Origin: Bremia lactucae
Taxonomy: Eukaryota > Oomycota > Peronosporomycetes > Peronosporales > Peronosporaceae
DNA length: 58,929 nt
Direction: 5' to 3'
Assembly: GCF_004359215.1 (NCBI RefSeq)
Contig: NC_090612.1
Location: 758,170 to 817,098 of the forward strand
The translations under genes were made by a program, and so were the position numbers. The notes beneath the pieces are model-generated. The model saw only the letters and a program-made list of their open reading frames with translations. It did not search any database and had not been told where the DNA came from. This document shows, in pieces, positions 1 to 9,300 of the stretch. The stretch's first letter is position 1, and each line of letters opens with the position of its first letter.

Positions 1-294
1 TATTAATATAATTAAGTCTCTCTTTCTATCTTGTAAATGCTAACTTAATTATAATCTAATACTAAACATGTAATTGAATTTTTATCTCTATCTTATCTGT
101 AACTCTCCTTGATTACCTTTACAGCTGATTAGTCTGCGGAATAAATAGATATAGTGGTTTATACCTATTTATGTATAAGAATTTTGAATATTACTATATA
201 AAGTAATATCCTCCAAATATTATCTACCTTTTAGATAATATATTAATTAACAACCTTTAAGTGTTAATTTCATGTAACGATACACCCCGTTTCA
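1..294 (-). mobile_element. LTR of Gypsy family A, truncated by window edge
   Basis: Near-identical to 32982-33264 and to the reverse complement of 56576-56880. In the orientation of the element at 56576 this copy lies on the minus strand. Its outer end reads ccccgtttca at 285-294, the complement of the usual TGTAACGGGG start with small changes. The rest of the LTR lies left of base 1, so solo or paired status cannot be told. It contains the hairpin ttatctaccttttagataata (230-250) found in every family-A copy. Confidence 0.85.
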
Positions 295-391
295 TTGTAG
301 ACTTAACGGGGACGGTCGCTGTTTCAGAATCAAAAATAATTAAATTCTTTTAATATAAATTCAGATTGCAAATTGAGTCGTCATTGGACCG

Positions 392-1249
392 ATGGCAAAC
401 GCGCCACAATTTTATTTCATAAAGCAGGCGTTGCGTTCGTACTTTTGTAGTGAAGTTTCCGTTCAAGATGCTGAAGACCCTGCCCTCTTTCGTGCCCAGA
501 TGCTCTTAAATGACCACTCGCCCGACGACGATCTTGTGGCATCAACTTCTAATGTCATTAATGTTCTTGTCGGGGTATCAGCTGCATCTTACGTGGCTCA
601 ATTAGCAGTAATTGTGTACGCATGGCATTTGACTGGCACAAATCCTTTGCGCTTCGTGCCAATTGAAACATTAGAAACCTCAATCGACACTGTGACAGCC
701 GAATTTACAAGCCAACAAAGGATTTTTGATGTTTCTTTTACCGCAATTTCCTCGTTCGTTGCAGCTGCCGATGGTGGTGATGATAGAGACACTTTAATGG
801 CCACAACGATGCTTGTAAATGATATAGGCGGCGCGCGCGGGCTGCTTACCTTGTTAGGCTTCCGACAAACAGTTGGAAGTCGCACGGTAGCCCCACTTAC
901 ATTTCATCAATGTCTAGCAGCATTCGCCGAGCGCCACACCGTGAGAGAGCCACTTACGGTCGGCGCGCGCGCATTCAGCAAGCACTGCACTAGAAGTTTG
1001 AGTGGCTGGTGGGGTGAGTATAAAGGAAATGATGCGGCAAAAAATATTCAGGCTGAAACCAAAGTACGTGACCTTTTAGCAACTGCTACATGGAAAAACA
1101 TCCACAGTCTACCCCATGCCCACGCGACGATGGAAATTCGCAATTTAATGGGATATGGGGCCCGGTGGGACACGGAGATTTTTAAGTTTAGAGGATTTCT
1201 GGAGCCACCAATGCTAAATGGTCATGCGATCAAATGGCGACACCTGTAG
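392..1249 (+). CDS. Unknown 285-aa protein
   Basis: An ATG-started ORF of 285 codons with no recognised domain. There is no convincing signal peptide. Residues 57-80 are hydrophobic (SNVINVLVGVSAASYVAQ) and could be one membrane segment or a buried helix. The C-terminus, with the order MGYGARW, EIFKFRGFLEP and GHAIKWRH, looks like a conserved motif block, and I have a vague memory of similar tails in other eukaryotic hypothetical proteins, but I cannot name the family. The gene starts about 100 bp from the end of an LTR, so its promoter must be short or LTR-influenced. No intron is apparent. Codon use and composition resemble the neighbouring host genes, so I treat it as a host gene and not a retroelement ORF. 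Confidence 0.6.
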   Translation: MANAPQFYFIKQALRSYFCSEVSVQDAEDPALFRAQMLLNDHSPDDDLVASTSNVINVLVGVSAASYVAQLAVIVYAWHLTGTNPLRFVPIETLETSIDTVTAEFTSQQRIFDVSFTAISSFVAAADGGDDRDTLMATTMLVNDIGGARGLLTLLGFRQTVGSRTVAPLTFHQCLAAFAERHTVREPLTVGARAFSKHCTRSLSGWWGEYKGNDAAKNIQAETKVRDLLATATWKNIHSLPHAHATMEIRNLMGYGARWDTEIFKFRGFLEPPMLNGHAIKWRHL

Positions 1250-1464
1250 CAAATCAGAGGGCGGAACAATAATGTAACAGACGCTTGGGCTGGTGTGGGT
1301 GCAGCATCGACACCAGTCGTTTCGAAAATGACCATTGGCGAGACAAAACAAAGTTAAAGTGACCTTTTAAGTTGACTTGAATGTACTTTCCATTTGAAAC
1401 GCAGGCGTTTCATCATATCATTGGTTCGTACCCGACGAGTCGACGTTGGTAGAATTGCAGTTCA

Positions 1465-1476
1465 GCTCATTCGCCA
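1465..1476 (+). promoter_or_regulatory. Possible oomycete initiator element
   Basis: GCTCATTCGCCA resembles the published oomycete core-promoter initiator (GCTCATTYYNCA plus W and Ts), with one mismatch in the pyrimidine pair and a poor 3' T-tract. It lies 74 bp upstream of the ATG at 1550, a sensible distance for a short 5' leader. This is a single-site match by eye, so it is only suggestive. Confidence 0.4.
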
Positions 1477-1549
1477 ACCGGCATACTGCTTCCTATTCAA
1501 TCTATTTACCTCACTCGAGACGTGCGTGAATTAGCCTTAAATAAAGTTA

Positions 1550-2791
1550 ATGCGATCTTTTATGAATTCGAGCGTCGGTGTCATGGCGCTGATTACATTT
1601 ATTGCAGAAATTCGCACAGCGGCAAATGCTTCTTGTGCTGACAAGGTATCAACTATGGATAAGAGTGTTGGAATAAGCGCTGTAGCTGACGCTTCGTGCA
1701 TGTCTGGCGGACCAGGCTGTACACCTCACGGAGATCAATGCCGATTTTGTAGAGAGTCTGAAACTAGTCAGGCCTTGCATTTAACGCTGTGCTCTGAAGT
1801 CCAAGTTGCGCGATCCTTTGGAACTGAATCAGCTGGGAAAACACAGTCAAAGAATGGTTTACCAAGCTCAGACGAATCGGTTAATATTGTCGCGACAAGC
1901 ATGCCGACTACTTTGGAGGAATCGACCATTACCTGTCTTTCACTTGTTTCAATTGGGGATAAAAGTGCTGGCATTTCCGCTGTAAGTGGTGCAAACCCTT
2001 CTTGTTCAGCCAATGGCTTGGGCTGCTTTCAGAGTGGGCAGTGCCGATTCTGCCAGTCAAGAGCGACTGCGCAAAGTACGCCTTTTATAAAGTGCTCTGA
2101 CCTTGGCGGACCAACAATTCCAGCGTCGATAACACCACTGTCGTCCAACCCATCTCCTCGCGTTACGTCAGCACCTACTGCTACCTCAACGAGCACGACG
2201 TGCTCAATGGTTGCAACGAAATCTGAATTGCAAGGAATCTCATTTGTCGTGGAAAGCCGCTGCAACGTCGCGTCTCCGACACTTATCGGGTGTTCAGCTC
2301 AAACTTCATGTCGTCTGTGCCGCAACAATAACAACGAAGGCAATCAATATCTCATCACTTGCAACAAGCTTGCAGACAAGGGAAGTTCTGTAAGCGCCGA
2401 AGCGGGCATTGCAGCGGAAGATTTTAAAATTGAGGCCTTGTCATCGCAAGGTACTGACACGGCGAAATTGACACCGAACAACTCGATACGTATGGGTGCT
2501 TTAGGGCGAGACACTGGAAATATTGCGATCGCAACGCAATCGGTTGGCACTTCGTCAGCTTCAATCAGTTCCCCAATCGGAGCTGTCGCTGCGGTAGCGG
2601 CGCTTATTGTCGTGGCCATAATGAGTGTCATGTACGTGAAAGCACGTCGTGATAGTTTTATTAGCGAGCCATCAACGCCTGATGCTTTTCCAGACAGTGA
2701 TGTGCTGACACCACAAGGTGGACATGGATACACACCGCGTGAAGGATCTATGGTGTTGGTAAAGAGTCAGTCATCAGTTGCCGCTCTTTAA
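1550..2791 (+). CDS. Secreted-type membrane protein with three six-cysteine repeats
   Basis: 413 aa. The N-terminus (residues 1-28, hydrophobic VGVMALITFIA, small residues before Cys29) fits a signal peptide or anchor. Three homologous modules follow at residues 29-81, 129-182 and 218-271. Each has six cysteines in the same order, ending in the signature C-R-x-C about 14 residues before the last Cys (QCRFCRES, QCRFCQSR, SCRLCRNN); the middle of each carries a GIS-(A/F)-V motif. Ser/Thr/Pro-rich linkers separate them. A transmembrane helix lies at about 343-363 (AAVAALIVVAIMSVMYV), followed by basic residues and a 50-residue Ser/Pro-rich cytoplasmic tail. Predicted topology is type I, with an extracellular disulfide-bonded region. 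I do not recognise the family; a cell-surface protein conserved in oomycetes is my inference. No RXLR motif is present, so it is not a classical host-translocated effector. Confidence 0.75.
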   Translation: MRSFMNSSVGVMALITFIAEIRTAANASCADKVSTMDKSVGISAVADASCMSGGPGCTPHGDQCRFCRESETSQALHLTLCSEVQVARSFGTESAGKTQSKNGLPSSDESVNIVATSMPTTLEESTITCLSLVSIGDKSAGISAVSGANPSCSANGLGCFQSGQCRFCQSRATAQSTPFIKCSDLGGPTIPASITPLSSNPSPRVTSAPTATSTSTTCSMVATKSELQGISFVVESRCNVASPTLIGCSAQTSCRLCRNNNNEGNQYLITCNKLADKGSSVSAEAGIAAEDFKIEALSSQGTDTAKLTPNNSIRMGALGRDTGNIAIATQSVGTSSASISSPIGAVAAVAALIVVAIMSVMYVKARRDSFISEPSTPDAFPDSDVLTPQGGHGYTPREGSMVLVKSQSSVAAL

Positions 2792-3050
2792 AAACTTCTA
2801 TTGAGATTAATGCTCTTAAAGTACAACATTTTGATGCAGGAATAAATATAAAGTTTTCTCCTTATCAGCACAAATATTCAGATAAAACCATCTTCAAAAT
2901 ACGTTCTTAATTAAATTGTAATTTTAATGACCAAATTATAGCTCTAGAAATGGATTAACGATCAAAATTGCAGCTTCACGTAAGTTGTGTTGCACGCTTC
3001 CTTGCCGTGTGGTTATTTACTCGTGGATCCCATTCCAACCATTCAACGGC

Positions 3051-5999
3051 ATGATGCTGCGCCAAGCCATACGGAAGCAAGGGCATCAATTGCTTCAAGT
3101 TCAGACGCAAATAGCTACACGCGATTTTCGCCGTTCGCCAAGAGCCATGGCGCGTATCTTGTGTAGTGACCCCATCGACTCCATGTGCCCCGAGCTTTTG
3201 TGCGCTGCTGGCCACGATGTCACTACGGTCGCCACCTCGCTGTCGCACGCACAATTGGTGGCACAAATTTGTGACTACGAAGTCCTTATTGTACGGTCCG
3301 CCTCCAAGGTAGATCGGACAGTGTTGGATGCCGCGCATCAGCTACAGCTCATCGGCCGCGCCGGCACTGGCGTGGAAAATATCGACATGGTGAGCGCCAC
3401 TAAGCAGGGTGTCCTGGTCTTAAATGCACCACGTGGTAACACCATTTCGGCTGCTGAGCTCGCGGTAGGACTTATCACCGCCGTTTCGCGCCTCGGGCAG
3501 GCCACGACTGAGCCTTCGATTCGTAACTCGGTGATCCATGGCAAGACGCTTGGCATCGTTGGGCTTGGCCGTATTGGCCGGGAAGTTGCTACGCGTTGTA
3601 ATGCTTTTGGCATGAAAATAATTGGCTACGATTCTATTCTGTCTAGTGCTAGCAGTAAAGCGCATGGAATTGAGCCAGTGTCTCTAAACGAGCTCTTTTC
3701 TCGGAGTGACTACATCTCGCTACATGTACCGCTGAATGCCAATACCAAGAACTTGGTAAACAAACAGCGTCTTGCGCTCTGCAAAGACGGCGTTAAGCTC
3801 ATCAATGGAGCACATGCAGGTCTGATCGACCACGAGGCTTTACTGGAAGCCGTCGAGAGCAAGAAAGTCGCGAATATGGCCTTTGACATTCTCGCGCCAA
3901 GCCCACCTTCTGACACCTGGACCAAACTTGTATCTCACGATAACGTGATTGTGACACCTCACATTGGTGCGCTCACTACCGACGCCCAGCAAAAGGTGGC
4001 GCGCGATCTGGCTCAAAAAGTGATCGATGCTTTGGCCGGCAAGTCATTTAAAGGCGTGATTAATGCACCGAACATTGGCTTTGGTAAGCGCGTTGAATTC
4101 ATGCCACTGCTTTCGCTGGCTGAAAAGCTCGGCAGCATGCAGGCGCAATTGCTCGACGATAGTCGCCTTAAACGCGTGCTTGTTGTTGCCGAAGGCCCTA
4201 AGGTTACATCTTCGGAGCTTTCAGGACAACTCGTAAAGGGTGTGCTTAAGGGCTTGCTTTCACACATGCTTGAGGAGGAGGTGACATTCTCAAACGTAAA
4301 ACAAATTGCAGATGTCATGGGCATTCAGACGGTGGAGCATAAGCATGACGAAGCGTCTGACAGCAGCTTTTCGGATCAGCTTACAGTCATTTTAGAGAAG
4401 GAAAATGGCTCTTCGAAGAAGATCACAGGCACTGTGTTTGGCAAGAACCAGCTTCGCTTTGTGTCGTTTGATGATGTCCCAATGGACGCGATTCCGAGTG
4501 GGTCCATGCTGCTGTTTAATAACACGGACGAACCTGGTGTTCTGCATAAGGTCACGTCGGTATTGGCGAATCACCAGATTAATATTGGCTGCTTTGGCTT
4601 GGCACGTGAAAATTCCGGTGCTGCCGCTGTCGGTGTGCTCAATGTGGACGAGGCCATACCGGATACGGCTATGGAGGAACTCGAGGCTCTGGGCATGCTA
4701 ACAAATCTTCGCCGCGTGAATCTTCTCGAGTTAAACACGGCCACCTCTGGTTGTATTTGGGACAAGTTTCTGCAGCCTAGCACTGTCGCTGACGAAAACA
4801 GTCCCGATATTACCTCAGGTGAAATGGCACGGGTAATTTCGCGTCATCCAAAGCCACGCGTCAAGCCAACCTCGCCCAACTTTGGCTCAGGGCCGTGTAA
4901 GAAGCGCCCAGGATACTCGTTGGCTTCAATTTCTGACGTTGTGCTGGGCCGTAGCCATCGCTCAAAGCTAGGCAAGAGCTTGTTGGAGGAGGCGATTGTG
5001 CGTACCAAGAAAATTTTAAAGCTTCCTGAAGATTATCATCTTGGCATCGTGCCTGCATCGGACACGGGTGCATTTGAGATGGCTATGTGGTCAATGCTTG
5101 GAGCGCGCCCAGTCGACGTTTGCTACTGGGAGTCTTTTGGGAAGCAGTGGTTCAAGGATGTTACCACGGAACTCAAGCTTGACAACGTAAGGGAATTTGA
5201 AGCACCGTTCGGTCAGCTCCCTGATTTGTCCAAGGTGGATTGCGACCATGACGTGCTGTTTACTTGGAATGGTACTACCAGTGGTGTGTGTATACCCGAC
5301 GGCGACTGGATTCCAGACAATCGCAAGGGATTGACCTTCAATGACGCGACTTCGGCTGCTTTCGCAATGGAAATGCCTTGGAATAAAATTGATGTGTGCA
5401 CCTTCAGCTGGCAGAAGGTGCTCGGAGGTGAAGGTGGCCACGGTGTCATAATTCTGGGCCCTCGTGCTGTAGAGCGTCTCGAGTCGTTTGTACCGAAGAA
5501 TCGCCCGATACCCAAGATCTTTCGCTTGACCAATGTCAGCACAGGAAAGATATTAAAAGGAATTTTTGAGGGCAGTACTATCAACACACCCTCCATGCTT
5601 TGTGTGGAAGACTATCTTGACGCTCTGCGCTGGACAGAGAGTGTGGGTGGTCAGGACGGCCTAATCGCAATCTCACAGCGAAATCTTAAGGTACTGGAGG
5701 ACTTCGCAGCTGAGAACTCGGAATGGTTTAAGTTTCTCGCCGCTGAAAAAACAATCCGTTCCAATACATCCGTGTGTCTATTAATCAACGGCTTTTCTCA
5801 GAGCGAGGTGAATCAGATGCAGGCGCTTCTAGAGCGCGAGCAGGTGGCGTACGACATTGGCTCATATCGTGACGCTCCACCTGGCCTGCGGATCTGGTGT
5901 GGGGCCACTGTGGAGATGAAGGACCTAGAGGCTCTGCTCCCGTGGATCAAATGGGCGTACCAAGAGGTCAAGAGTGCTCGGGATACTACTAGCAAATAG
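3051..5999 (+). CDS. serA-serC: Fused D-3-phosphoglycerate dehydrogenase / phosphoserine aminotransferase
   Basis: 982 aa from the first ATG; the frame is open upstream but has no earlier ATG. Residues 1-32 are basic and amphipathic, without acidic residues before Asp27, and look like a mitochondrial presequence. Residues 33-345 are a D-3-phosphoglycerate dehydrogenase: [16 protein letters not shown], the NAD fold GLGRIG at 171-176, and TPHIG with His304. Residues about 350-590 match the allosteric substrate-binding and ACT regions ([16 protein letters not shown]). From about 607 to the end is a phosphoserine aminotransferase of the alphaproteobacterial/Methanosarcina type ([35 protein letters not shown]), with PLP lysine K789 in SWQKVLGGE. 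Together the two halves would cover steps 1 and 2 of serine synthesis from 3-phosphoglycerate. Oddity: the usual catalytic Arg is His255 and the usual Glu is Ser284; only His304 remains (see findings). Confidence 0.93.
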   Translation: MMLRQAIRKQGHQLLQVQTQIATRDFRRSPRAMARILCSDPIDSMCPELLCAAGHDVTTVATSLSHAQLVAQICDYEVLIVRSASKVDRTVLDAAHQLQLIGRAGTGVENIDMVSATKQGVLVLNAPRGNTISAAELAVGLITAVSRLGQATTEPSIRNSVIHGKTLGIVGLGRIGREVATRCNAFGMKIIGYDSILSSASSKAHGIEPVSLNELFSRSDYISLHVPLNANTKNLVNKQRLALCKDGVKLINGAHAGLIDHEALLEAVESKKVANMAFDILAPSPPSDTWTKLVSHDNVIVTPHIGALTTDAQQKVARDLAQKVIDALAGKSFKGVINAPNIGFGKRVEFMPLLSLAEKLGSMQAQLLDDSRLKRVLVVAEGPKVTSSELSGQLVKGVLKGLLSHMLEEEVTFSNVKQIADVMGIQTVEHKHDEASDSSFSDQLTVILEKENGSSKKITGTVFGKNQLRFVSFDDVPMDAIPSGSMLLFNNTDEPGVLHKVTSVLANHQINIGCFGLARENSGAAAVGVLNVDEAIPDTAMEELEALGMLTNLRRVNLLELNTATSGCIWDKFLQPSTVADENSPDITSGEMARVISRHPKPRVKPTSPNFGSGPCKKRPGYSLASISDVVLGRSHRSKLGKSLLEEAIVRTKKILKLPEDYHLGIVPASDTGAFEMAMWSMLGARPVDVCYWESFGKQWFKDVTTELKLDNVREFEAPFGQLPDLSKVDCDHDVLFTWNGTTSGVCIPDGDWIPDNRKGLTFNDATSAAFAMEMPWNKIDVCTFSWQKVLGGEGGHGVIILGPRAVERLESFVPKNRPIPKIFRLTNVSTGKILKGIFEGSTINTPSMLCVEDYLDALRWTESVGGQDGLIAISQRNLKVLEDFAAENSEWFKFLAAEKTIRSNTSVCLLINGFSQSEVNQMQALLEREQVAYDIGSYRDAPPGLRIWCGATVEMKDLEALLPWIKWAYQEVKSARDTTSK

Positions 6000-6300
6000 G
6001 TAGACAAGCTAGCCAACTACTGACTGAGTCGGCTGACTAGAATTTTAGTTGGTCTTCGCTTGAATACATCAGCAAAGGACAAAGTGATAGAAAGTTTAAA
6101 ATCTGTGCTCCATATGCAACACGTTTACAGCAAGGTGGTCGTGCTATATTTAACATGCTAGAGCAGCCAGGTGCGGAATTTCCTGCTTTGTGGATCATAA
6201 TAAATGCTTTTTAGAAACTGTATAAATTTCCTTACACAAGTAAAACATATTTTTTTTAGTGTTTTGAGGTCCTTTTGCGCACCAGTCGTCCGAGTGCAAT

Positions 6301-9300
6301 ATGCGAGAAGGACGCGGCAATTGGCAGCGCTTCCAGCTGCAACATCACGGTCAAATCCATGCATCTGAAAGCTCGCAACGAAGATTGACTCTGGCTTCAT
6401 CCCATCGATCATCATTCTCTGCGCAAGTTCAGAAAGACGTCGTGGCCTTCATTGAAACCTTTCGAGCCAATCACTCAGATCCGTCGGCGCCACCCAATGC
6501 CTTGACGCTTGACATCGTAGTACACGCTATTTGTGATCATTTTCGTAAGCTATCGCCACCTTATTTTCTAATAAAATTTACTTATTGGTATCATATATGT
6601 GTAGATGTCAATTCGTTTGAGGAGCTGATGGGCATGAGCGCATTACAGCTACCTGCCCTGAGACAGCTGCACACCGTGAACCAACGTTTGTGGACGTTTA
6701 TCACGTGCTATGTGCAAAGTCGGCGCATCAACACGCTTTTCGAGTGTCACCAAGCTTTTCTGCAACAAGAAGGACTGCGTTTCTTTCACGAGCTCAAACT
6801 TGGCAACTCGTTTTTACATACAGAAGCCGTGCAAAATTTGTATTTTTCGCCAAGGGTGATGTATCCCATTGCAACGAGAGATGTGCTGGCATGTTTACGG
6901 CAGTACGGAGATATGCTGAGTCAAGACGCGTTTCGACCGTTGTCGCACGTCGATTTGCACGAATTTCTGCAGTATATTGCGCAGCATTACAGACAATCGA
7001 GTGCACAGGCAATGGGTATTTTTATTGACTCTTCTGGCTTTGGAATTTATGTAGGAATGCTGCGCCGTATCGCCAACTATGAAATGAAGGAACTCAAAAC
7101 ATTGGAGCAGCAATTTCAAAGTGAAGTTGCTGAAAGAATGTTTCGCCTTTCAAAGGAAAAATTTAGCGCTGAAAATCGAAAACGAGCGTTGGACGAAATG
7201 CTGCGGCAAACGAATAATCAAACAGAAAAGAATGATACGAATTACAGGAGATGCGAAGACACAAAGAGCAGTGTACAGTCGCTATCATTAGACATGCTCA
7301 ACCGTGTCACTGAGATTGATGTATATCTAGACAACGTTTTGCATCGAAAAGCTGCTGCAAATACAAAGATTTCAGAACAATACCGTCGATCGATATCATC
7401 GCAAGAGATAGCCGAGACAGACTCAAAGCTTCGAAATCAACTGACGCAATTTTTAATGTCATCATTGAAGAGTAAGCACCATTCGCGTCTTAAAGTCGTG
7501 ACGTGGGTAATGTGCAGCATCTTGGCCAAGACGTACGCCCTTCTTTTGAGCGATGACAAACTGCCCGTCAAAGATGAAACGGATAGTGAAAAGGTAGTGA
7601 CGGAGAGTGAAAAGGAAGAGTGCGAATGTTGTTGTGTCGGCAAAAATTCATGCACTTGTTCATGTTATTGCAAGTGCCACATCGAGTCGAGCGACGAGGA
7701 AAACGAGCATGACGATGGAAAAATTGCGAATCTTGTAGAGAAAGATGTGGTGACGAAAATGACCAAAAACTTGGATACACTTCCCGTCTCGCCCGCTGAC
7801 CCGTTTGCCGCCACATACAAAAAGCTTAACAAAAGCGTAAATTTAGCAATGCGCGATATTAAAACTGAAGTCGACTGTTTTTTGAATGCTCAAAGGTCTA
7901 ATAACCACCCTGATACAGCCAAAAGCGTGCTATTGATTCTATCTTCTCTTGAAAAGCATTTAGTCGGCAAGTTTGAAGCTAAAACAAAGAGTACAACCTG
8001 GGCTGGAAGGCGATCCATTTTGCAGCTTCTTCCTGAGCTCCTGGACGATGCTGATAATAAGGACGATGACAGCGCTAGCAAGTGGTTTTTAAGCCTATTG
8101 CAATCAGATCAACTTAGAGGTACTTGCGTAGATTTTATAAACACTAGGACCGAGAACGTTACCGAAGACATGCTGAAATTTGTTCTCGAGTGCCGTGCTA
8201 CCATCAATTTGTCTGCATCGCTGTCGTCACTTTCCAATAAAAAACAGCTTCAGTGGATAGCCGATCGACTTTCAGTGAGGTTTGCGAAAGATCTAAGTCA
8301 AGGTAATTCTTTTCTCGAAGTTGAAAATATGGTCAAGATGTTGGACCAGGAAACGAGGAGTGAAGAGTCCTCAGTTGTCAAAGACATCGGAACTTTGGAT
8401 CTTCAATATGATGGCGACCAAGGAAGCGGTAAAGACACAACAGGTGAGTTTAAACAAGTTTTGACGGAGCAAGCGCTTGGAAAATTGTGCAATTGCCCCT
8501 ACATAGTTGATGTGTCATTATATATGAATTGGCAAGAGCTTTATGCCCCCTTGTGTGGGCCATTGCTGTCATTTATCCGTGTGCATGAAATGATTCTTCT
8601 TGATCATGCACCATCAAACAGTCTTTTGTTTGTATGTTGTTTAAATGGCACAATTCTACGATTGAACGAAAAATCGACGCCGTCCGACTTGGAGTTGTTA
8701 TTTCGACAAGCTGTACGAATGGAGGGTCAAGTCGCTGCTAGCCAAGTAGCAACTCACTTGGTGTCGATGGTTGTGACGTGCAAGGGCTTTGCAAACTTCC
8801 CAAAACAGCTCGTGCAAGCCCATCTACGTGCCTTCTTTACCAGGTACGCAGGGGATGAAGACTTCCGCAAGCATTTCATGCTGGATGTACTTGTAGAAGT
8901 GCCAGTAGAATTTGCAGACTTTGTGATGTTGTTGCTTCTTGATGCAGTTGGTCATGCTGACAATTCGAATTTTGCCGATCAAATTTGGAAGGCTTGCAGA
9001 AGCGATGCAGAGCGAAAAGTGCTTTTGTATCACTCGAAGCGAAGCTTGTTGTCACTGTATAATATCCAGAGCGACCAGTGGTGTGGCGCTCGTGAAGCTT
9101 TGATAGCTGCATTACCAAGTCCTGCAACCAATACCTGTGTTGACACAAATTGTGAAAGACTAGAGGCCGCGGAGACCTCTGCGCCTTCCATTGATGCAAT
9201 CGAAATCGAAAAAGTTGTAGATAATAGTAGCGTTGTTTATGCAGAATTTGAAGCTTCAGACATGCCAACTTTAGCCTGTGAGTCAACTCACCAAGAGGCA

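Noticed and set aside
2985..3050. Upstream extension of the serine-enzyme frame
   Set aside because: The frame opens with TTG and has no ATG before 3051. The extra residues (Cys-rich) do not resemble a targeting peptide, whereas the sequence from 3051 does.
6690..7119. Short frames on both strands inside the NO VEIN-like gene
   Set aside because: Shadows of a long, clearly coding frame.
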